DNA from: an uncultured Verrucomicrobiales bacterium
GTDB taxonomy: Bacteria; Verrucomicrobiota; Verrucomicrobiia; Verrucomicrobiales; Akkermansiaceae
NCBI GenBank assembly: GCA_937916135.1
Contig: CALFTQ010000139.1
Location: forward strand, 1 to 6,309
Reading direction: 5' to 3'
Length of the DNA stretch: 6,309 bases
This document shows positions 1-4,188 of the stretch, piece after piece. The notes beneath the pieces are model-generated. The model did not search any database. It was not told the origin of the DNA and was given only the letters and a program-made list of their open reading frames with translations. The position numbers and the translations under genes are program-made. Every line of letters starts with the position of its first letter. Position 1 is the first letter of the stretch.

Positions 1-352
1 CGCGGCTCTCCACGCCGCGCAGCTTGCCGTCCTTAATCTCCCAGCCGCCGGGCAGCACCGCGCCGGGCAGAGCGCAGGGCACCTTGTCGCCCACCTTGTA
101 GTTCTGGGCGCCGCACACAATCTGGCGCAGGGAGCCCTCGCCGGCATCCACCATGCACACATTCAGGTGGTCGCTGCCCTCCACGGGCGTCTTTTCCATG
201 ACCTGGGCCACCACCACGAGGTCGGTGGTCACGCCGCGCTCCTGGATACCCTCCACCTCAATACCGGCGAAGGTGAGCATATCGGCCATCTCCTGCGTGC
301 CGAGGCCTGCAAGGTCAATGTAGCTGGAAAGCCAATTCAGTGAAACATTCAT
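1..352 (-). CDS. pheT: Phenylalanyl-tRNA synthetase beta subunit, N-terminal part (cut by window edge)
   Basis: Only the first 117 codons are present; the gene runs off the left edge. PheT pairs with PheS in the cytoplasmic alpha2-beta2 enzyme that charges tRNA-Phe with phenylalanine. The protein begins MNVSLNWLSSYIDL, the standard bacterial PheT opening. The B1 region follows (EMADMLTFAGIEVEGI, about residues 21-36). Next comes the EMAP/OB-fold tRNA-binding domain from about residue 45, recognisable by GSDHLNVCMVDAGEG, IVCGAQNYKVGDKVPCALPGA and the start of the KLRGVES motif. The start codon at 352-350 is chosen because it gives this conserved N-terminus. It lies 30 bases after the pheS stop, so the two genes should be co-transcribed. 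No clear Shine-Dalgarno sequence is visible in that gap. The identification is firm; the domain limits are approximate. Confidence 0.97.
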   Translation of the reverse strand, partial: MNVSLNWLSSYIDLAGLGTQEMADMLTFAGIEVEGIQERGVTTDLVVVAQVMEKTPVEGSDHLNVCMVDAGEGSLRQIVCGAQNYKVGDKVPCALPGAVLPGGWEIKDGKLRGVESR

Positions 353-382
353 GATTCTAATTCAGAAAGGGGTTAGTGTTAT

Positions 383-1393
383 TTATTGGAACTGGGCCAG
401 GAAGCGGGCATCGTTCTCGATGAGGAGGCGGATATCGCGGATACCCCAGCGAATCATGGCCAGACGCTCCAGGCCGATACCGAAGGCAAAGCCCGTGCAG
501 CCGGCATACAGATTCTTGCCCGTGGCCTTGTCGATATTCTCGAACACGGCGGGGTTCACCATGCCGCAGCCGGCAATCTCAATCCAGCGCGGAGCCTGAC
601 CCGCCGCCTGCAGCAGCACGTCAATCTCGAAGCTCGGCTCCGTGAACGGGAAGAAGTGCGGGCGGAAGCGCACCGCCGTCTCCTCGCCGAAAAGCGCCTT
701 CAGGAAATACTCCAGCGTGCCCTTCAGGTCGCCCACGCTCACTTCCTTGGCCACATACAGGCCCTCAATCTGGTTGAAAGCGGAAAGGTGGGTGGCATCG
801 ATGGCATCGCGGCGGAAGGCGGAGCCGGGGCAGATGATGCGGACGGGCGGGCAATCCTTCTCCATCACGCGGGCCTGCACGGTGCTGGTCTGCGTGCGCA
901 GCAGCTTGCCGCTGTCGAAATAGAAGGTATCCTTCTCATTGCGGGCGGGGTGGTCGTCCGGCGTGTTCAGCGCATCGAAGCAGTGCCACTCGTCCTCAAT
1001 CTCCGGGCCATCGGCCAGGGTGAAACCCATGCGGCGCAGCACGCGCACCGCTTCATCGCGCACAATGGAGATGGGATGCAGGCCACCGGCAGGCAGCGTG
1101 GCACCGGGCATGGTGAAATCCACACCGGCCACGGCGGCAGCGTCAATCTCCTGCTGCAGGGCCGCCTTGCGGTCCTCCAGCGCGGCGGTGATGGTGGCGC
1201 GGGCTTCATTCAGCAGCGCACCCACGGCGGGCTTGTCTTCCTTGGGCACATTGCGCATGCCCTGCTGCACCTGGGTGAGAGTACCCTTCTTGCCCAGAAT
1301 ACCCACGCGGGCATCCTCCAGCGCCTTCATATCGGCAATGCCGGCTATGCGCGCCAGGGCTTCTGCTTGTACGCTTGCAATCTGATTTTTCAT
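383..1393 (-). CDS. pheS: Phenylalanyl-tRNA synthetase alpha subunit
   Basis: Complete 336-residue catalytic subunit of the class II enzyme PheST, close to the 327 residues of E. coli PheS. Residues 1-90 match the N-terminal coiled-coil tRNA-binding arm (with LGKKGTLT at 33-40). The catalytic core follows: HPI at 106-108, the FDALNTPDDHPAR segment at 139-151, LLRTQTS at 164-170, motif 2 as GSAFRRDAIDATH at 190-202, FNQIEG at 206-211, FTEPSFEIDV at 250-259, and WIEIAGCGMVNPAVF at 270-284. Motif 3 is GFAFGIGLERLAM at 301-313. Ala303 in GFAFG corresponds to E. coli PheS Ala294, which sets amino-acid pocket size, so normal phenylalanine selectivity is expected. The start at 1393 aligns with the E. 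coli N-terminus. The gene leads a pheS-pheT operon with its own promoter directly upstream. There is no sign of damage. Confidence 0.99.
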   Translation of the reverse strand: MKNQIASVQAEALARIAGIADMKALEDARVGILGKKGTLTQVQQGMRNVPKEDKPAVGALLNEARATITAALEDRKAALQQEIDAAAVAGVDFTMPGATLPAGGLHPISIVRDEAVRVLRRMGFTLADGPEIEDEWHCFDALNTPDDHPARNEKDTFYFDSGKLLRTQTSTVQARVMEKDCPPVRIICPGSAFRRDAIDATHLSAFNQIEGLYVAKEVSVGDLKGTLEYFLKALFGEETAVRFRPHFFPFTEPSFEIDVLLQAAGQAPRWIEIAGCGMVNPAVFENIDKATGKNLYAGCTGFAFGIGLERLAMIRWGIRDIRLLIENDARFLAQFQ

Positions 1394-1406
1394 AAGTTCG
1401 CGGGAA

Positions 1407-1434
1407 ACTATACGCGCGTAGGCGCATTTGTCAA
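1407..1434 (-). promoter_or_regulatory. Promoter of the pheS-pheT operon
   Basis: On the minus strand a perfect -35 TTGACA (1434-1429) is followed by a 16-base spacer and a -10 TATAGT (1412-1407, five of six consensus bases). Transcription would start near 1400, only about 7 bases before the pheS start codon, so the mRNA would be almost leaderless and has no room for an attenuator. The spacer contains the palindrome TACGCGCGTA (1411-1420), which overlaps the -10 and could be an operator. The assignment rests on consensus match and position. Confidence 0.75.
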
Positions 1435-1447
1435 GCTTTATGCACCT

Positions 1448-1473
1448 TGCAGCGTGTCAACACACACGCTGCA
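1448..1473. repeat. Perfect 10-bp inverted repeat upstream of the pheS promoter
   Basis: TGCAGCGTGT (1448-1457) and ACACGCTGCA (1464-1473) are exact reverse complements separated by the 6 bases CAACAC. The repeat lies 13 bases upstream of the pheS -35 box. Neither strand has a T-run after it, so it is not a standard terminator. It could be a protein-binding operator or activator site for pheST, or a back-up stem in the 3' end of the upstream small-gene transcript. The structure is certain; the function is not known. Confidence 0.6.
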
Positions 1474-1494
1474 TGACGCTCCGCACCAGAAAAC

Positions 1495-1524
1495 AAAAAA
1501 AAGCCCCCGCCCATCAGCGGAAGC
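1495..1524 (-). terminator. Rho-independent terminator after the small-peptide gene
   Basis: On the minus strand GCTTCCGC (1524-1517) pairs with GCGGGGGC (1510-1503). This gives eight pairs, two of them G-U, around a 6-base loop, followed at once by eight T (1502-1495). It ends the transcript of the small gene at 1606-1716 and separates it from pheS. A second minus-strand hairpin at 1563-1586 (GCTCCTCC with GGGGGAGC, one G-U pair) lies between the stop codon and this terminator. Confidence 0.8.
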
Positions 1525-1605
1525 ATCTGTCAACGCGCTTCAGGGAACCACCCCTCAGCACAGCTCCCCCCGGATTCAGGAGGAGCACCTCTACCTGCCA
1601 TGAAA

Positions 1606-1716
1606 TTACATAGCGAACTCCGGAGTCGGCGGCAGCGTATTCTCCGGGGTGGGAGGCAGAGTGTTACCCACAGCGGTCATGGCGGCAAGGCCGAGTACGA
1701 TAGCGATAGTCTTCAT
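1606..1716 (-). CDS. Small secreted-looking peptide with two NTLPPTPE repeats (36 aa)
   Basis: I do not recognise this family. The peptide starts MKTIAIVLGLAAMTAVG, a compact signal-peptide-like segment with a Lys at position 2 and a hydrophobic core at 4-16. Two exact copies of NTLPPTPE (residues 18-25 and 26-33) and the tail FAM follow. Cleavage after AVG would release a 19-residue Pro/Thr-rich peptide. The frame is open further upstream to 1800, but the start at 1716 is preferred: it follows an AAAGGAAAA ribosome-binding stretch and gives a clean signal peptide, whereas the longer form would begin upstream of the predicted transcription start. The two 24-base repeat units differ at five bases, all silent third positions, which argues for real selected coding. 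It has its own promoter and terminator. Possible roles include a secreted peptide or a small membrane peptide; function is unknown. Confidence 0.65.
   Translation of the reverse strand: MKTIAIVLGLAAMTAVGNTLPPTPENTLPPTPEFAM
1618..1665 (-). repeat. Tandem 24-bp repeat encoding NTLPPTPE twice
   Basis: Units 1642-1665 and 1618-1641 (in reading order on the minus strand) are adjacent and of equal length. They encode the same octapeptide and differ at codon third positions of Asn, Thr, Pro, Pro and Thr only. This looks like an old in-frame duplication kept constant at the protein level. Confidence 0.9.
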
Positions 1717-1744
1717 TTTCTTCTGTTTTCCTTTCTTGTTCCCT

Positions 1745-1760
1745 GCCGGAGGAATCCGGC
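1745..1760 (-). other. Hairpin at the predicted 5' end of the small-gene mRNA
   Basis: On the minus strand GCCGGA (1760-1755) pairs perfectly with TCCGGC (1750-1745) around the loop TTCC. The predicted transcription start from the promoter at 1767-1794 is about 1760, so this stem-loop would form the extreme 5' end of the mRNA. Such 5' stem-loops are known to protect some outer-membrane and secreted-protein mRNAs from decay; that role here is inference. Confidence 0.55.
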
Positions 1761-1766
1761 TGCGGC

Positions 1767-1794
1767 ATTCTACTCCTTTTACCCGGGAAGTCAA
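1767..1794 (-). promoter_or_regulatory. Promoter of the small-peptide gene
   Basis: On the minus strand TTGACT (1794-1789) is followed by a 16-base spacer and TAGAAT (1772-1767); each box matches five of six consensus bases. A very A/T-rich stretch with A- and T-tracts (about 1799-1833) sits just upstream of the -35 box, where an UP element would lie. The predicted leader is about 44 bases, with an AAAGGA ribosome-binding stretch near 1732 before the ATG at 1716. Confidence 0.7.
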
Positions 1795-1910
1795 CCCCAA
1801 AATCGGAATTTTTTATTTTTCTTCAAAAAAATTGAAAGAGACCACCACTCATCGGAGTACGCGCTCGCGAAAAAGCGGTAAGATTTGTGTCACTTCCATA
1901 AACAATATGC

Positions 1911-1939
1911 TTGTATGGAGATGGGTAACGTGATACTAT
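1911..1939 (+). promoter_or_regulatory. Weak candidate promoter of the membrane-protein gene
   Basis: TTGTAT (1911-1916), a 17-base spacer and TACTAT (1934-1939) resemble -35 and -10 boxes, though each matches only part of the consensus. Transcription would begin near 1946, about two bases before the ATG at 1948, giving a leaderless mRNA. This agrees with the absence of a Shine-Dalgarno sequence. It is the best candidate in the gap but is not strong. Confidence 0.4.
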
Positions 1940-1947
1940 CAGCGCGT

Positions 1948-2967
1948 ATGAATAAACTTCTCCAATATGCACTGACCGGACTTCTTCTTCTGGCTCCGGC
2001 AGGCATGGCTGTGCAGCTCAGCGACCTTTCCCCGTCTATCGACCGACAGATGGCCGATGACAATCTGACCAAGGACTATGCCTACCGGGTGCTGAGCGAT
2101 CTGAGTGTGCGCCGCATCTGGAACCTGGACGACAACCGCAAACTCACGATTGATTTCGATGGTAAGACAGGCAAGCTCATCTGCATTGTGGTGGATTACC
2201 GCAAGCCCGTAGATCTGGCAGAAGCCGATCTGGATGCTGCCGACATCGGCAAGTTCGAAGAAGCAGCCTGGCGCAAATTCTCTGCCGACAAAGCAGCCAA
2301 GTACTACATGGATCGCGCCCGAGCCATGAAGTTTGATGAAGGCTACATGTTCGAAGAGCTCAGCGGCGCCAACAAATGTCTGCGTCTCACCTTCTACCCC
2401 AAGGTTCCGAAGGAAAACCGCCGCCACCTTTCCGAAGGCAGCACCACAAATGGCGCTTCTGCCATGGGCAACACGCTGAGCGGCAGTGCTGTCAAGAAGC
2501 TGCTGGAGGACGAAGAGACACGTCTCTATACCCCCAACAAGACCGATAAACCCAAGGAAGTGGTTAAGAAGCCCAAGAAACCGGTCGCAGCTGTAGAGGA
2601 TGAACCCGAAGTGGATGAGACCGTGGAAGAAACACCGGAAGTGGTGGAAGAACCCAGGGAAACCGGCAAGGTGGTCAAGGCTCCCATCGAGGTCAAGCCG
2701 GTCAAGACGGTCAAACAGAAGGGCGACCGAGGAAAAGATGTTGATGGACTGCTGGCCAAGCTGGGTCTGGACAAGCTCGAAACCATCCATTGGATTCTCA
2801 TCGGCGCAGGCCTCGTCATCCTGATCACCATTATCAGCGCAGTGGGGCGCAACAATGAACGCCGCAAAATCGAAAAACGAGCGGAGCGACTCCGCAACTC
2901 TCCCGGCACCCTGAAGGCCAACGTCCGCGGCAAGGGCAAGGGCGATAAATCAAAACTGAGAATCTGA
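1948..2967 (+). CDS. Signal-peptide, single-span membrane protein of unknown function
   Basis: Protein of 339 residues with no family I recognise. The order of parts is: a signal peptide (MNKLLQYALTGLLLLAPAGMA, 1-21); an exported domain of mixed composition (about 22-165, with KLTIDFDGKTGKLICIVVDY at 65-84 looking like paired beta strands); a Ser/Gly/Asn-rich stretch (163-181); and a charged Lys/Pro/Glu/Val linker (about 198-258), acidic at 217-238 and basic on both sides. A hydrophobic span (IHWILIGAGLVILITIISAVG, 280-300, given here only as a region) and a strongly basic tail (301-339) follow. The topology would be N-terminus outside and tail in the cytoplasm. The frame is open upstream to 1885, but the ATG at 1948 is chosen because it starts a clean signal peptide. 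The gene stands alone between a divergent small gene and a strong terminator. The extended linker suggests it reaches across the periplasm. Confidence 0.85.
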   Translation: MNKLLQYALTGLLLLAPAGMAVQLSDLSPSIDRQMADDNLTKDYAYRVLSDLSVRRIWNLDDNRKLTIDFDGKTGKLICIVVDYRKPVDLAEADLDAADIGKFEEAAWRKFSADKAAKYYMDRARAMKFDEGYMFEELSGANKCLRLTFYPKVPKENRRHLSEGSTTNGASAMGNTLSGSAVKKLLEDEETRLYTPNKTDKPKEVVKKPKKPVAAVEDEPEVDETVEETPEVVEEPRETGKVVKAPIEVKPVKTVKQKGDRGKDVDGLLAKLGLDKLETIHWILIGAGLVILITIISAVGRNNERRKIEKRAERLRNSPGTLKANVRGKGKGDKSKLRI

Positions 2968-2993
2968 CCTCCCTGCCTGGCTCATTTCTTTTC

Positions 2994-3029
2994 AATCCCC
3001 CGTTTCCTCCCCGGAAACGGGGGATTTTT
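2994..3029 (+). terminator. Strong rho-independent terminator after the membrane-protein gene
   Basis: AATCCCCCGTTTCC (2994-3007, first A at 2994) pairs perfectly with the arm 3013-3026 around a 5-base loop (TCCCC), a 14-bp stem. The T-run 3025-3029 closes it. It lies about 26 bases after the stop codon at 2967 and isolates this gene from the ankyrin-peptidase operon. Confidence 0.92.
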
Positions 3030-3096
3030 CATAGCACACGGTGCACCAAAACAGTGAAGAGCGTGTGATCCAACGCGCAAAAATCCAACTTTTTTC

Positions 3097-3120
3097 TTTT
3101 CCTGATGAGGAAAATATAAT
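3097..3120 (+). promoter_or_regulatory. Promoter -10 box with adjoining palindrome, upstream of the ankyrin gene
   Basis: A perfect -10 TATAAT lies at 3115-3120, directly touching the ATG at 3121. Immediately before it is the inverted repeat TTTTCCT-GATG-AGGAAAA (3097-3114), which fills most of the place between -10 and -35. The -35 region is only a T-run (about 3091-3097), so the promoter may need an activator, or the palindrome may be an operator. The same bases contain GAGGA (3107-3111), a possible ribosome binding site for the ATG at 3121, so the two readings compete. Confidence 0.5.
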
Positions 3121-4176
3121 ATGATGGCAGATGAGCGTGAACATATCATTATGAACTGCCAAACCATCATCAGCTCAGCCATCGTGCTGAACCTGCTTAT
3201 GCCCAGCATGGGCGAAGCGTTACCCGACCTGGTATACCGCAGCAATGGTGTATACTCTATACTGGAAGCAGCCGCAGCCGGGAATACAGAGGAGCTGCAA
3301 GCACGCATTGCGGAAGGCTGCAACGTGAACCAGAAAGATGAAGAAGGCAACACGGCACTGCATCTGGCCGCACGAAGCAACAGCACGGAAAGCCTTGTCA
3401 TTCTGCTCAGAAAAGGAGCCGATCCCATGGCCGCAGACGCTGCGGGAAAAACAGCCTTACAACTGGCAAGCTCCAGAAAAGCCACCCGTATTCTGAAAGG
3501 GGCAATGGCAGCCCGAAACAGAGAAATAGAACTTTGCGGAAAGGTGGAAGCGGGCGATATGCAAGCACTGGAAACAGCACTGAACGGCAAAAAGTTCGAC
3601 CCGGATATACTGAACAGGGACAACACCAAATCCCTGCTCATCATCGTCTGCGAAAAAAGAAATATCCAGCTGGCCAAAAAACTGATTCAGGCGGGAGCAG
3701 ACGCCAACTACACCGCGCCGAATGGCCGCACAGTTCTACACCACGCCGCGGATGCAGACGATGCAGAACTCATCCGCATGTTACTGGAGGCCGGGGCAGA
3801 CCCCATGGCCCCGGCCGGCAACGGCGCCACGGCCCTGCACGATGCCGTCTGGTCACACAGGATGAACAGCATCAAAGCCCTGCTGCCGGCATACAAAAGT
3901 GTGAATTTCAGCCCCGACGGGCGACACAACGGCACCCCCATCGGCCTGGCTATAGGCCGGGGATTCCCGGATGTAGTCCGTCTGTTCATCGATGCAGGCA
4001 TTGATCTGAATGATACCCGGTATCTCAAGAATCCCCCCCTTCACCACGCAGCCGAACGAGGGAGGCAGGCCATGGTGGAAATGTTCCTCAAAGCAGGGGC
4101 GGACAAAGGGCGCAAGAACCAGGCAGGTCAAACCGCAAAAGATGTGGCCGCACCCTCCGTGCGATCTCTCCTCTAA
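3121..4176 (+). CDS. Exported ankyrin-repeat protein
   Basis: Protein of 351 residues made almost wholly of ankyrin repeats, which bind other proteins. Repeat helices are visible from residue 46: SILEAAAAGNTEELQARIAEG, then GNTALHLAARS...LLRKGADP (76-102), GKTALQLAS (109-117), a diverged pair (about 136-199, ending LIQAGADANY), GRTVLHHAAD...LLEAGADPMA (202-230), GATALHDAV (235-243), GTPIGLAIGRG...FIDAGIDLND (271-298), PPLHHAAERG...FLKAGADKG (305-330) and the cap AGQTAKDVA. A hydrophobic segment at 15-30 followed by GEA looks like a signal peptide, so a periplasmic site is likely, though its n-region lacks basic residues. The start is uncertain: 3121 has GAGGA 9 bases upstream, but the TATAAT at 3115-3120 would start transcription after it, favouring ATG 3151 (residue 11). 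The M60 peptidase gene follows after 12 bases, so the two probably act together. Confidence 0.93.
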   Translation: MMADEREHIIMNCQTIISSAIVLNLLMPSMGEALPDLVYRSNGVYSILEAAAAGNTEELQARIAEGCNVNQKDEEGNTALHLAARSNSTESLVILLRKGADPMAADAAGKTALQLASSRKATRILKGAMAARNREIELCGKVEAGDMQALETALNGKKFDPDILNRDNTKSLLIIVCEKRNIQLAKKLIQAGADANYTAPNGRTVLHHAADADDAELIRMLLEAGADPMAPAGNGATALHDAVWSHRMNSIKALLPAYKSVNFSPDGRHNGTPIGLAIGRGFPDVVRLFIDAGIDLNDTRYLKNPPLHHAAERGRQAMVEMFLKAGADKGRKNQAGQTAKDVAAPSVRSLL

Positions 4177-4188
4177 TCCTCAACCACC

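Noticed and set aside
386..1603. A 405-codon open frame on the plus strand antisense to pheS
   Set aside because: It mirrors a certain pheS gene; its product is rich in His/Gly/Ala/Gln with no domain, as expected for an antisense frame in GC-rich DNA.
1807..1833. A/T-only inverted repeat (AATTTTTT and AAAAAATT)
   Set aside because: Simple A- and T-tracts produce such pairing by chance; it is better read as an UP-like element next to the minus-strand promoter.
1600..1933. Plus-strand frames of 93-94 codons in the gap before 1948
   Set aside because: They have no ribosome site or promoter, cover the minus-strand small gene and its regulatory A/T tracts, and encode unstructured sequence.
1939..2790. 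A 283-codon minus-strand frame antisense to the membrane-protein gene
   Set aside because: The plus-strand protein has a signal peptide, a coherent charged linker and a terminator after it; the antisense frame has none of these.
3035..3067. CACACG and CGTGTG inverted pair, plus GGTGCACC palindrome
   Set aside because: The arms are short with a wide loop and no promoter or terminator signal beside them, so chance is a sufficient explanation.
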